From Comamonadaceae bacterium (GTDB lineage: Bacteria > Pseudomonadota > Gammaproteobacteria > Burkholderiales > Burkholderiaceae_C), in contig JAIXPL010000066.1 of the NCBI GenBank assembly GCA_027486255.1, positions 1 through 63,780 on the forward strand: a stretch of DNA of 63,780 bases. The letters run 5' to 3'. The notes beneath the pieces were generated by a model that saw only the letters and a program-made list of their open reading frames with translations, made no database searches and was not told where the DNA came from. The translations under genes and the position numbers were made by a program. Positions 1 to 11,969 of the stretch are shown here, in pieces. The stretch's first letter is position 1. The number at the start of each line of letters is the position of its first letter.

Positions 1-261
1 CCCAAAGGAGTGCGGGTCAATGGCATCAGCGCCGGCCCGATCAAGACGCTGGCGGCCAGCGGCATCAAGGGCTTTGGCAAGATCCTCAGCGTCGTCGCTG
101 AGGCCTCGCCCATCCGCCGCAACGTCACCATCGACGATGTCGGCAACGTCGCCGCGTTTTTGCTCAGCGACCTGGCCGGCGGCGTGACGGCTGAAATCAC
201 CTATGTCGACGGTGGCTTCAGCCAGGTGGTCGGCGGCATCGCCGAGCCGGCTGAGCGTTAA
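1..261 (+). CDS. fabI: Enoyl-[acyl-carrier-protein] reductase (NADH), C-terminal part
   Basis: C-terminal end of the enoyl-ACP reductase that reduces the trans-2-enoyl bond in the last step of each cycle of type II fatty-acid synthesis, in the cytoplasm. The gene is already open at the left edge: 86 codons are visible and no start. The segment [13 protein letters not shown] is the characteristic FabI substrate loop, and the tail [13 protein letters not shown] is the usual Rossmann-fold C-terminus of this family. The catalytic Tyr and Lys lie upstream, outside the window, so activity cannot be judged. Another short-chain dehydrogenase is possible but the IKTLAA loop argues for FabI. The stop is followed by a short tandem repeat and then map on the same strand. 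Confidence 0.93.
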   Translation, partial: PKGVRVNGISAGPIKTLAASGIKGFGKILSVVAEASPIRRNVTIDDVGNVAAFLLSDLAGGVTAEITYVDGGFSQVVGGIAEPAER

Positions 262-284
262 GCCGACCGGCCCAGTCCTTCCGT

Positions 285-324
285 CTCCGAGCGGCTCCGA
301 GCGGCTCCGAGCGGGTCCGACCGG
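285..324. repeat. 10-bp tandem repeat, four units
   Basis: The decamer CTCCGAGCGG is present three times exactly (from 285, 295 and 305), followed by a degenerate fourth unit GTCCGACCGG at 315. It lies in the 119-base spacer between fabI and map. It is too short and too directly tandem for a CRISPR. It probably arose by replication slippage; no function is evident. Confidence 0.8.
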
Positions 325-380
325 CCCCATGGCGGGGCGTGCAAGCCAGCTTGGCAACCCCGGTGGGATAATGCCGCTCC

Positions 381-1220
381 ATGAGTATCACCATCAAGGA
401 TGAGGCGGGTGCTGCCGCCATGCGCCTGGCCGGGCGGCTGGCCTCCGAGGTCCTCGACTACCTCAGCCCCTTCGTCACGCCCGGCATCAGCACCAACGAA
501 ATCGACCGCCTGGCGCACCAGTACATGACGCAGGTGCAAGGCACGGTCCCAGCGCCCCTGGGCTATCAGCCGCCAGGTTACGCGCCCTACCCCAAATCGC
601 TGTGCACCTCGGTCAACCATGTGGTGTGCCACGGTGTCCCGAATGAGCGAGCGCTCAAGAAGGGCGACATCGTGAACATCGACGTCACTGTCATCAAGGA
701 CGGCTGGCATGGTGACACCTCGCGCATGTTCTTGGTGGGAGACTGCTCGATCGCGGCCAAGCGCCTGTGCCAGATCACCTACGAGGCCATGTGGCACGGC
801 ATTGCCAAGGTCAAGCCGGGCGCCCGCCTGGGCGACATCGGCCACGCCATCCAGGTGTTTGCCGAGAAGCAGGGCTACAGCATCGTGCGGGAGTTCTGTG
901 GCCACGGCATCGGCCAGAAGTTCCATGAGGAGCCTCAGGTGCTGCATTACGGCCGCCCCGGCACGCTGGAGGAACTGGTCGCCGGTATGGTGTTCACCAT
1001 CGAGCCCATGATCAACCTGGGCAAGCGCGAGATCAAGGACGGCCCCGAAAAAGATGGCTGGACCATCGTCACGCGCGACCATTCCCTGTCGGCCCAGTGG
1101 GAGCACACGGTGCTCGTCACCCCAACCGGCTACGAGGTGCTCACCGTCTCAGCCGGCAGCCCAGCCGTGCCGGACTTCGTACCGGCCCCGGGCAGCTCGC
1201 TGGCCGCCGCCGGCGCCTGA
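381..1220 (+). CDS. map: Methionine aminopeptidase, type I
   Basis: Removes the initiator methionine from nascent proteins after deformylation. The protein is 279 aa, slightly longer than the usual 250-265. All five dimetal ligands of the pita-bread fold can be placed: Asp101 and Asp112 (NIDVTV, HGDTSR), His175 (CGHGIG), Glu208 (FTIEPM) and Glu241 (WEHTVLV). The substrate-binding His84 is in CHGVPN. There is no N-terminal zinc finger or insert, which fits type I bacterial Map. The ATG at 381 gives the typical short helical N-terminus (ITIKDEAG). glnD starts 14 bases after the stop, so the two are probably cotranscribed. def, which acts just before Map on the same substrates, is also in this window but on the other strand. 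Confidence 0.97.
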   Translation: MSITIKDEAGAAAMRLAGRLASEVLDYLSPFVTPGISTNEIDRLAHQYMTQVQGTVPAPLGYQPPGYAPYPKSLCTSVNHVVCHGVPNERALKKGDIVNIDVTVIKDGWHGDTSRMFLVGDCSIAAKRLCQITYEAMWHGIAKVKPGARLGDIGHAIQVFAEKQGYSIVREFCGHGIGQKFHEEPQVLHYGRPGTLEELVAGMVFTIEPMINLGKREIKDGPEKDGWTIVTRDHSLSAQWEHTVLVTPTGYEVLTVSAGSPAVPDFVPAPGSSLAAAGA

Positions 1221-1234
1221 ACGCAAACCTAGCC

Positions 1235-3901
1235 ATGACAGTCCGCGTGGAGTCCATCGCACACCCCACAGCGGCCGTGGGTGGACTGCCAGCCGCTGAA
1301 CTGGCCCAGTGGCGTGAAGACTATCGCCGGGGCAAGAGCGAACTGCTCGCCAGCGCGCTGACCGGGGCGTCCACCCGTGGCGTGCGCCCCCTGCTGCGCA
1401 AGCTCGCCCGCCACACCGACGCGCTGCTGCAGCGCCTGTGGTCACGCGCAGCCTTTCCCGCCGAATGCGCCCTGGTGGCGGTTGGCGGCTATGGCCGGGG
1501 CGAGCTCTTTCCCCAGTCCGACGTGGACGTGCTCATCCTGCTGCCCGACGGCACGCCGCTGGACCAGCCCGGGGCGGACGGCCAGAGCCTGAAACAGCGG
1601 CTGGAGGCCTTCATCGGCCAATGCTGGGACTGTGGCCTGGAAATTGGCTCGAGCGTGCGCATGCTCAGCGAATGCGTGCAGGAGGCCGGGCGTGACATCA
1701 CCATCCAGACCTCGGTACTGGAGGCGCGCTGGGTGGCCGGTGCGCGCAAGCTCAGCGCCGATCTGCAGGCCCGGCTGGCTCAGCAGATGGATGCCAGGGC
1801 CTTCTTCGTGGCCAAGACCCTGGAGCTGCGCCAGCGCCACACCAAGTACGAGGACACGCCCTATTCCCTGGAGCCCAACTGCAAGGAATCGCCAGGCGGC
1901 CTGCGCGACCTGCAGGTCATCCTCTGGGTGGCCAAGGCCGCGGGGCTGGGCAACAGCTGGGACGAACTGGCCGCTCATGGCCTGGTCACGCGCTTTGAGG
2001 TGCGACAGATCAAGGCCAATGAGGCCCTGCTGAGCCTGATCCGCGCGCGGCTGCACCTGCTGGCGCTGCGGCGCGAAGACCGTCTGGTGTTTGACCTGCA
2101 GACCGCCGTGGCCGAGTCTTTCGGCTACCAGGCCGTGACAGGAGCCGACGGCCGGCCCAAGCGCGGCACCATGCGCCCCAGTGAGATGCTGATGCGCCGC
2201 TACTACTGGGCGGCCAAGGCGGTGACGCAGCTCAACCAAATTGTGCTACTGAACATCGAGGAGCGCCTGGCGCCCAGCACCTTCCCGATGCGCCCGATCA
2301 ACGAGCGCTTCCTCGACAAGGGCGGCAAGCTGGAGGTGGCCTCGGACGAGCTGTACCTGCAGCATCCTCATGCGGTGCTGGAGACCTTCTTGCTGTATGA
2401 AACCGAGGCCAGCATCAATGGCCTGTCGGCGCGCACGCTCAGGGCGCTGTACAACGCCCGCGGCATCATGGACGGCCGTTTCCGGCGAGACCCGGTGAAC
2501 CGTGCCACTTTTTTGAAGATCCTGCAGCAGCCCGAGGGCATCACGCATGCCATGCGGCTGATGAACCAGACCTCGGTGCTGGGTCGCTACCTCTGGGTAT
2601 TCCGCAAGATCGTGGGGCAGATGCAGCACGACCTGTTCCATGTGTACACCGTGGACCAGCACATCCTGATGGTGCTGCGCAATGTGCGGCGCTTCTTCAT
2701 GGCCGAGCACTCGCATGAGTACCCCATGTGCTCTCAGCTGGCCGCCGGCTGGGACAAGCCATGGATTCTTTACGTGGCCGCCCTCTTCCATGACATTGCC
2801 AAGGGCCGCGGCGGTGACCACTCTGAGCTCGGTTGCCGCGAGGTGCGCACCTTCTGCCGCCAGCACGGCATCGCGGCCGAAGACACGCAACTCATTGAAT
2901 TTCTGGTCGGCGAGCACCTGACCATGAGCCGCATCGCCCAGAAGGAAGACCTGAGCGACCCGGACGTCATCGCCCAGTTTGCCCGGCGCGTGGGCAAGGA
3001 GCGCTATCTCACCGCCCTGTACCTGCTGACCGTGGCCGACATCCGCGGCACCAGCCCCAAGGTCTGGAACGCCTGGAAGGGCAAGCTGCTGGAAGACCTG
3101 TACCGCTACACCCTGCGCGTGCTCGGCGGGCGAGCGCCCGATGCCGATGCGGAAGTGGAGTCGCGCAAGCGAGAAGCCCTGTCTATCTTGGCGCTGCACG
3201 CCCAGCGCTTTGAATCGGAAAAGCCCCTGTGGGACACGCTGGACGTGAGCTACTTCATGCGGCATGAGGCGGCTGACATCGCCTGGCACGCCCGCCAGCT
3301 CTCGCGCCATGTGGGCCAGCCGCAGCCCATGGTGCGGGCACGGCGCTCCTCCACAGGCGAAGGCCTGCAGGTGCTGGTGTACACGCCCGACCAGCCAGAC
3401 CTCTTTGCCCGCATCTGCGGCTTCTTCGACCAGACGGGCTTTTCCATCCTGGACGCCAAGATCCACACGGCCAAGAACGGCTTTGCCCTGGACACCTTCC
3501 AGCTCGTCAGCCCCGACCTGTCGGAGCACTACCGCGAGCTGGCCGCCATGATCGAGGTGGAACTGGCCCGCACGCTGGCGCAGCCCGGGCCACTGCCGGC
3601 CCCCAGCCGCGGCCGGGTCTCGCGCCGGGTCAAGAGCTTTCCAATCGCCCCGCGCGTGGACCTGCGGCCCGATGAGAAAGCCCAGCGCTGGCTGCTCAGC
3701 GTCTCGGCCAGCGACCACGCGGGCCTGCTCTACTCGATTGCCCGTGTGCTGGCCCAGCACCGCATCAATCTGCTGCTGGCCAAGGTCACCACCCTGGGCG
3801 AGCGGGTGGAAGACACCTTCCTGATCGACGGGCCGGAGTTGCAGCAAAGCAAGGCGCAGATCGCCATAGAGACCGAACTGCTTGAAGCCCTGAAGGCTTG
3901 A
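1235..3901 (+). CDS. glnD: Bifunctional uridylyltransferase/uridylyl-removing enzyme (PII modifier)
   Basis: Primary nitrogen sensor: adds UMP to PII proteins when glutamine is low and removes it when glutamine is high. With the ATG at 1235 the protein is 888 aa, the normal size; a longer open frame runs upstream through map but has no homology. Domains in order: nucleotidyltransferase with GGYGRGELF and the metal aspartates SDVDVL (about residues 84-100), an HD hydrolase domain with FHDIAKGRGGDH (about 515-525), and two C-terminal ACT domains starting near residues 707 (LQVLVYTPDQPDLFARI) and 818 (SVSASDHAGLLYSIARVL) that bind glutamine. It follows map by 14 bases. Confidence 0.97.
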   Translation: MTVRVESIAHPTAAVGGLPAAELAQWREDYRRGKSELLASALTGASTRGVRPLLRKLARHTDALLQRLWSRAAFPAECALVAVGGYGRGELFPQSDVDVLILLPDGTPLDQPGADGQSLKQRLEAFIGQCWDCGLEIGSSVRMLSECVQEAGRDITIQTSVLEARWVAGARKLSADLQARLAQQMDARAFFVAKTLELRQRHTKYEDTPYSLEPNCKESPGGLRDLQVILWVAKAAGLGNSWDELAAHGLVTRFEVRQIKANEALLSLIRARLHLLALRREDRLVFDLQTAVAESFGYQAVTGADGRPKRGTMRPSEMLMRRYYWAAKAVTQLNQIVLLNIEERLAPSTFPMRPINERFLDKGGKLEVASDELYLQHPHAVLETFLLYETEASINGLSARTLRALYNARGIMDGRFRRDPVNRATFLKILQQPEGITHAMRLMNQTSVLGRYLWVFRKIVGQMQHDLFHVYTVDQHILMVLRNVRRFFMAEHSHEYPMCSQLAAGWDKPWILYVAALFHDIAKGRGGDHSELGCREVRTFCRQHGIAAEDTQLIEFLVGEHLTMSRIAQKEDLSDPDVIAQFARRVGKERYLTALYLLTVADIRGTSPKVWNAWKGKLLEDLYRYTLRVLGGRAPDADAEVESRKREALSILALHAQRFESEKPLWDTLDVSYFMRHEAADIAWHARQLSRHVGQPQPMVRARRSSTGEGLQVLVYTPDQPDLFARICGFFDQTGFSILDAKIHTAKNGFALDTFQLVSPDLSEHYRELAAMIEVELARTLAQPGPLPAPSRGRVSRRVKSFPIAPRVDLRPDEKAQRWLLSVSASDHAGLLYSIARVLAQHRINLLLAKVTTLGERVEDTFLIDGPELQQSKAQIAIETELLEALKA

Positions 3902-4021
3902 AAGCCTAGAGGCCTGAACTGCCGGCGCAGTTTGGGCATGAACCAGGCCCTCCCAGGGTTAACCATAGGCCTGATCACTGGCCCCGCTCCTAGACTGCCT
4001 TCGCATACTTAGGAGCCTCAG

Positions 4022-4486
4022 ATGAAACCCCTGCCTGCCGCCTTTCGCACTTCCCCGAGCAACGACCGCATCAAGGAAATCCAGACCCAGCCCGAGCGGG
4101 TCAAGGACATGCCATATGCCCCGGCGATCCGTCTCGAAGGCGTGGGCGACGTGCTCTACATCTCCGGCGCCACGGCCTCGCCCCTGTACCACAAGCATCC
4201 GCATGAGGAAGGGGAGCACCAGCACAGCAGCGACATCCGGGAGCAAACCCGCCGCGCCATGGAAACCATTGCCGGGATCCTCGCCCACGAGGGCCTGACC
4301 TGGACCGACGTGGTCAAGGTCACCAAGTACCTGACCGACATGCGCGACCAGGACGGCATGGTGGCCGTGATGTCGCAGTACTTCGGCGACTGGAAGCCGG
4401 CCAGCACCACCATCTGCATCAACCAGCTATCCACACCCGGCGCCCGGGTGGAACTGGACATGATTGCCGCCTACCCGCGCCGCTGA
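4022..4486 (+). CDS. RidA/YjgF/UK114-family protein
   Basis: Small cytoplasmic protein of the RidA superfamily, whose best-known members hydrolyse reactive enamine/imine intermediates made by PLP enzymes. It has 154 aa, about 25 more than E. coli RidA because of an N-terminal extension of about 30 residues. The family signature GDVLYISGAT and the C-terminal TPGARVELDMIAAYPR, carrying the Arg and Glu of the trimer-interface active site, are present. The start is supported by an AGGAG-type site about 8 bases upstream. It stands alone, convergent with def. Its subgroup, and therefore whether it is a true deaminase, cannot be settled by eye; the His-rich loop HKHPHEEGEHQH is unusual and could bind metal. 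Confidence 0.85.
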   Translation: MKPLPAAFRTSPSNDRIKEIQTQPERVKDMPYAPAIRLEGVGDVLYISGATASPLYHKHPHEEGEHQHSSDIREQTRRAMETIAGILAHEGLTWTDVVKVTKYLTDMRDQDGMVAVMSQYFGDWKPASTTICINQLSTPGARVELDMIAAYPRR

Positions 4487-4510
4487 GCCCAACGCAGCGC
4501 GCAGGAAGGC

Positions 4511-7172
<2,662 letters not shown>

Positions 7173-8252
7173 TCAGGAAAACAGGCGCTGCCCCAGCTGA
7201 GAGCCAGCCGAGAGTTCACGCTCGTCCAGGGTCTGGTAAAGCTTTTGCAGGTCGGCATGAATCACCTCCATGGTCTCGGCCCGGATCAAGCCGCCGTGGT
7301 CATCGGTAATCACCCCTTCCATGCTGGCAGCCAGGGCCAGCGCCGCCTCGCACATGCGCTCGAAGGGCTTTTCCTCCGGCGGCACCTGGGGTACGTCGAG
7401 TGAGAGGGTCAGCTCGCGCAAGGCGGTCTGCTCGGGCGCTTCGGCCAGGGCGGCCTGGGTGTCGAAGGTGAGCACCAGCAAAGGTGGCTGCCCCTCCTGC
7501 GAGGCCGGCAGCACCATGCGGCCGGGAATGACGCCCGCCACGAAGCCCAGGCGGGCCGCACTCTGATGGATGTAGCCCGAACTCCAGGCCGCGTTGCGGG
7601 CGCGCAAGATGAAGCTGAGCTGGGCGTCGTGCTCGACTGCAAACTGGTCCAGCTCCTTGGCGCGGGCCACTTCATCGAGCATCTCGGGAAACTCGGGCTC
7701 GCCGCCCACCGCATCGGCAAAGGCGCGGGCCTTGGTGACGAACTCCGAGTACTCAATCTGGTTGAGCGGGCCCATGCGATTGGCCAATTGCACGCCGGCC
7801 TGGAAGGCGCTGTAGCGCTGGCCGGGCACAGGGGGCTCCCACTGCTCGGACTCGACATTCAGGCCCTCCACCGCAAAGGGCTTGCTGCCGGCACGGCGGG
7901 TGGCGGGCAAAGCTGCCAGGGCAGCGTCGCCAGAGACCAGGGCCTCAATGGAAATGGGCGCCAGCACGTCGATCAAGGCATCGAGCCCGGCTTCCCTGCG
8001 CGGGGTCGGCAAGGACTTGAACTCATCCAGGGGCTCGGCCAAGTGCTCAGCGCTGACAGAACCCTCCAGGTAGGGCTCTGGACGCTCGACGATGTCCCCG
8101 GTGAGGGTGGGTTCGGGTCGGTCGGCTTCGCGGGCAGGATCGGGGATGGCCTGTTTGGGACGGCTCTTGCGGGAGGTCCAGGCGCCGTGCGCAATGACCA
8201 GGGCCAGCACGAGGGCGCCAGCGGCGGCGAGTCCAAGTTGAAGGTTGTTCAT
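7173..8252 (-). CDS. zipA: Cell division protein ZipA-like (FtsZ membrane anchor)
   Basis: Inner-membrane division protein that tethers FtsZ polymers to the membrane. It has 359 aa. A membrane helix at about residues 3-23 is followed by a basic stretch and a long Pro/Glu-rich linker. The C-terminal part (from about residue 215) matches the ZipA FtsZ-binding domain pattern of beta-strands, with a segment near PPLLVLTFDTQAAL. Sequence conservation of ZipA is weak, so position matters: it sits between smc and ligA, the standard betaproteobacterial location. Its ATG overlaps the smc stop as ATGA, indicating translational coupling. Confidence 0.85.
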   Translation of the reverse strand: MNNLQLGLAAAGALVLALVIAHGAWTSRKSRPKQAIPDPAREADRPEPTLTGDIVERPEPYLEGSVSAEHLAEPLDEFKSLPTPRREAGLDALIDVLAPISIEALVSGDAALAALPATRRAGSKPFAVEGLNVESEQWEPPVPGQRYSAFQAGVQLANRMGPLNQIEYSEFVTKARAFADAVGGEPEFPEMLDEVARAKELDQFAVEHDAQLSFILRARNAAWSSGYIHQSAARLGFVAGVIPGRMVLPASQEGQPPLLVLTFDTQAALAEAPEQTALRELTLSLDVPQVPPEEKPFERMCEAALALAASMEGVITDDHGGLIRAETMEVIHADLQKLYQTLDERELSAGSQLGQRLFS

Positions 8253-11200
8253 AAGGCGGTGGTTTCAGCCATGCCGACGGCCGACTCCATGTCGACCGCC
8301 ACGATGCGGGAGACGCCCTGCTCCTGCATGGTCACGCCGATGAGCTGCTCGGCCATCTCCATGGCAATCTTGTTGTGGCTGATGAAGAGAAACTGCGTCT
8401 CGCGGCTCATGCTGGCCACCAGCTTGGCGTAGCGCTCGGTGTTGGCGTCGTCCAGCGGCGCATCCACCTCGTCAAGCAGGCAGAACGGGGCCGGGTTGAG
8501 CTGGAAGATGGCAAAGACCAGCGCGATGGCGGTCAGGGCTTTCTCGCCGCCGGAGAGCAAGTGGATGGTCTGGTTCTTCTTGCCCGGTGGTTGGGCCAGG
8601 ACCTGCACACCGGCGTCGAGGATTTCGTCACCGGTCATGATCAGCTTGGCCTGGCCGCCGCCGAAGAGCTCGGGGAACATGCGGCTGAAGTGGCCGTTGA
8701 CCACCTCAAAGGTGCTGGACAGCAGCTCACGGGTTTCGGCGTCGATCTTGCGGATCGCATCTTCCAGGGTGTTGATGGCGTCTGTGAGGTCGGCCGTCTG
8801 GGCATCGAGAAAGCCTTTGCGCTCGCGGGCCGAAGTCAGCTCATCCAGAGCCGCAAGATTGACCGCGCCCAGCGACTGGATCTCACGGTGCAGGCGGTCG
8901 ATCTCACCCTGCAGGCCTGCCAGGCGCACCTGGCCTTCGGTGATGGAGGCTTCGATGGCGGCCAGGTCGGCCTGCGCATCGGCCAGCAGCTGCTCGTACT
9001 GCTCCAGGCCCAAGCGGGATGCTTGCTCCTTGAGCTGCAGGTCGGTGATACGCTGGCGCATGGGCTCCATCTCGCGCTCGAGCTGCAGGCGGCGCTCGTC
9101 GCTGGCACGCAGCTTGGCCGTCAGGTCGTCGTATTGGCTGCGCTTGGCGCCCAGCTCGGTCTCGCGTTCGAGCTTGAGGGCCAAGGCCGATTGCAGACCC
9201 GCCATGGCTGCGGCATCCGAGAGGCGCGAGAGCTCGTCCTGCGCACGTTTTTCTTCATCCACCAGGCTGGCCGCCTGCTGGGCCGCCATGTCGATGCTGC
9301 GGGCCAGTTCATCGCGGCGGGAGGCCAGAGTGCGCAGGGCGAACTGCGCCTCCTGGGCCTGACGTTCCAGGGTGCGCTGCTGCTCGCGCGATTGGGCGAG
9401 CAGGCGTTCGGCATCGATCACGCGGTCTTCCAGCTGGGCCTGACGCTCCTGGCTCTCGGCCAGCTGCATGTCCAGCTCCTCGAAGCGGGCCTCGGCGGTG
9501 ACGCGTCGCTCCTGCAGATCGTCCAGCTGGGCATCGACCTCCTGCAGGTCGCCCTGAATTTGTTCGCTGCGGGTCCGGGTCTGCTCGGCCAGCTGCTGCA
9601 GGCGCAGCACCTCGACCTGCTGCTGGTGCACGCGGCCCTGACCCTCGGCAGCCTCGCGGCGCACGGTGGCCAGGCGCTGGGAAGCGTCGGCATAGGCGGC
9701 CTCGGCGCGCACCAAAGCGCTGCGGGCCTCCTCAACGAGCAGCGTGTGGGCGCGCAGCTGCTTGTCCAGGTTCTCGATCTCCTGGGCCCGGGCCAACAGA
9801 CCGGCCTGCTCAGAGTCTTGGGCATAGAAGGTGACGCTGTGGCGGCCCACGGCGTGACCAGAGGCCACGAACAGTGTTTCACCAGCCTGCAGCTTGTCGC
9901 GCAGGCCCAGGGCTTCTTCCAGGCTGGACGCGGCATAGGCCCCGTGCAGCCAGTCGCCCAGCAAGGCGGCCTGCCCGGCATCGGACAGGCGCAGCATGCC
10001 CGCCAGGGGCTTGAGCGCCGGGTTGGCCGGCTGGGGCGCGCCTGCGGCAGGCGGGTTGTAGAAGGCCAGCTTGGCGGGCGGCACATCGCGGCCGTCGCTG
10101 CCGGCAAAGCCCCGCACCATGTCCAGGCGGCTGACTTCCAGCGCGCCCAGGCGTTCGCGCAGCGCCGCCTCCAGGGCGTTTTCCCAGCCGGGCTCCACAT
10201 GAATGCGGCTCCACAGGCCCTGCAGGCCATCGAGGCCATGCTTGGCCAGCCAGGGCTTGAGCTTGCCGTCGGTCTTGACCTTCTCCTGCAGGGCGCGCAG
10301 CGCTTCCAGGCGGGCCGAGAGATCGGCCTGGCGGGCCGACTCGGTGTTCACGGCCTGCTGCCGCTCGCGCCGCTGGGTATCGAGCTGGGGCACGGATTCG
10401 GTGAGCTCCTGCAACTGAGCCTCGACCCGTTCTTGCGCCTGCTGGGCTGAGGCGAACTGCTGCTGAAGTTCAGACAGACGGGCTTCGTCGGGCGCGGCCA
10501 GGGCCTGGCGGTCGGCCAGCAGGCGTTCGCGGCGCAGGCCGAGTTGGCGCGACTGCTCCTCCACATTGCGCTGCTCGGCGGCCAAGACCTGGATTTGCTG
10601 CTGCACCTGCACCACGCTGCCGCGCTGTTCGCTGGCCTTGGCCTGGGCGGCGCGCAGCGCTTCCTCAAGGGCCGGCAGGCGCTCGGCATGCTCCTCGGTC
10701 TGGGCCGCCAGCAGCTGGCTTTGTTCCTCGGCCTGCAGGGTCTGCTCGGCCAGGGCCTCGATTTCGACAGAGGCGTCGTCCTTGCGCAGGGCCCACTGGC
10801 TGGCCTGCTCCTTGAGCTGGACCAGGCGCTGCTCCACACGCTGGCGGCCCTCGACGACATAGCGGATCTCGGCCTCCAGGCGCCCTACCTCGGCGCTGGC
10901 CTCATACAAACGGCCCTGGGCCTGGTTAACCTGGTCGCCGGCGGCATAGTGGGCCTGGCGAATGGTTTCCAGGTCAGCCTCCACGTGGCGCAGGTCGGCC
11001 AGGCGGCTTTCCAGGTCGTTGACCGCCTTGTCGGCCTCGGCCTTGACCCGGCCCTGCTCGGACTGGCTGTCGGCGCGTTTGAGGAACCACAGCTGATGCT
11101 GCTTGAGCGTGGCGTCGGCTTGCAAGGCCTTGTAGCGGGTGGCCACCTCGGCCTGCTTCTCGAGCTTGTCCAGGTTGGCGTTGAGCTCGCGCAGGATGTC

Positions 11201-11785
11201 TTCCACGCGGGTGAGGTTCTCGCGGGTGTCGTTCAGGCGGTTCGCGGTTTCGCGGCGGCGCTCCTTGTACTTGGACACGCCCGCGGCCTCTTCCAGGAAG
11301 AGGCGCAGCTCCTCTGGCTTGGACTCGATGATGCGGCTGATGGTGCCCTGGCCAATGATGGCGTAGGCCCGCGGGCCCAGGCCGGTGCCCAGGAAGACGT
11401 CCTGCACGTCGCGTCGGCGCACGGGCTGGTTGTTGATGTAGTAGCTGGAGGTGCCGTCCCGGGTGAGCACGCGCTTGACGGCGATCTCGGTGAACTGGCC
11501 CCATTGGCCGCCGGCACGGTGGTCGGCGTTGTCAAAGACCAGCTCCACACTGGAGCGGCTGGCGGGCTTGCGGGTGGTGGTGCCGTTGAAGATCACGTCC
11601 TGCATAGACTCGCCACGCAGTTCGCTGGCACGGCTCTCGCCCAGCACCCAACGCACGGCGTCCATGATGTTGGACTTGCCGCAGCCATTGGGGCCCACCA
11701 CGCCCACGAGCTGGCCGGGCAGCATAAAGTTGGTGGGCTCCGCAAAGGACTTGAAGCCGGAGAGCTTGATCGAATTGAGGCGCAC
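8249..11785 (-). CDS. smc: Chromosome partition protein SMC
   Basis: Condensin ATPase that organises and helps segregate the chromosome. It is 1178 aa, the normal size. The Walker A motif GPNGCGKS is at 31-38. Two long coiled-coil arms, rich in Glu, Gln, Arg and Ala, flank a hinge in the middle (about 510-650). The C-terminal head carries the ABC signature LLSGGEKAL (about 1075) and Walker B with D-loop CLLDEVDAPLDD (about 1100). It is the first gene of the minus-strand run smc-zipA-ligA-def and overlaps zipA by 4 bases. The partner genes scpA and scpB are not in this window. Confidence 0.98.
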   Translation of the reverse strand: MRLNSIKLSGFKSFAEPTNFMLPGQLVGVVGPNGCGKSNIMDAVRWVLGESRASELRGESMQDVIFNGTTTRKPASRSSVELVFDNADHRAGGQWGQFTEIAVKRVLTRDGTSSYYINNQPVRRRDVQDVFLGTGLGPRAYAIIGQGTISRIIESKPEELRLFLEEAAGVSKYKERRRETANRLNDTRENLTRVEDILRELNANLDKLEKQAEVATRYKALQADATLKQHQLWFLKRADSQSEQGRVKAEADKAVNDLESRLADLRHVEADLETIRQAHYAAGDQVNQAQGRLYEASAEVGRLEAEIRYVVEGRQRVEQRLVQLKEQASQWALRKDDASVEIEALAEQTLQAEEQSQLLAAQTEEHAERLPALEEALRAAQAKASEQRGSVVQVQQQIQVLAAEQRNVEEQSRQLGLRRERLLADRQALAAPDEARLSELQQQFASAQQAQERVEAQLQELTESVPQLDTQRRERQQAVNTESARQADLSARLEALRALQEKVKTDGKLKPWLAKHGLDGLQGLWSRIHVEPGWENALEAALRERLGALEVSRLDMVRGFAGSDGRDVPPAKLAFYNPPAAGAPQPANPALKPLAGMLRLSDAGQAALLGDWLHGAYAASSLEEALGLRDKLQAGETLFVASGHAVGRHSVTFYAQDSEQAGLLARAQEIENLDKQLRAHTLLVEEARSALVRAEAAYADASQRLATVRREAAEGQGRVHQQQVEVLRLQQLAEQTRTRSEQIQGDLQEVDAQLDDLQERRVTAEARFEELDMQLAESQERQAQLEDRVIDAERLLAQSREQQRTLERQAQEAQFALRTLASRRDELARSIDMAAQQAASLVDEEKRAQDELSRLSDAAAMAGLQSALALKLERETELGAKRSQYDDLTAKLRASDERRLQLEREMEPMRQRITDLQLKEQASRLGLEQYEQLLADAQADLAAIEASITEGQVRLAGLQGEIDRLHREIQSLGAVNLAALDELTSARERKGFLDAQTADLTDAINTLEDAIRKIDAETRELLSSTFEVVNGHFSRMFPELFGGGQAKLIMTGDEILDAGVQVLAQPPGKKNQTIHLLSGGEKALTAIALVFAIFQLNPAPFCLLDEVDAPLDDANTERYAKLVASMSRETQFLFISHNKIAMEMAEQLIGVTMQEQGVSRIVAVDMESAVGMAETTAL

Positions 11786-11969
11786 GGCGGACCTGAAGAA
11801 GGGGATGCGGCCAGCCCATGGGCGGCCTCATCGATTGTCAAATGTCGCAAGACTGGCAGGCCACTCGGTGGCGCAGCTCGTCAAAATGGAATTATGGCCC
11901 GGCCGGACAGGGCCCTGGCCTTCGGATAATGACAGCTCTTCCCATAGGCCGCCCCTCAACCACGCCAGC

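Noticed and set aside
285..324. CRISPR-like array
   Set aside because: Units are 10 bp and directly adjacent with no spacers.
2246..3847. 533-codon open frame on the minus strand opposite glnD
   Set aside because: It mirrors the codon bias of glnD, contains no recognisable domain and glnD is unmistakable on the other strand.
8375..10450. 691-codon open frame on the plus strand opposite smc
   Set aside because: Leu/Gly/Gln-rich antisense translation of coiled-coil codons; smc motifs are complete on the minus strand.
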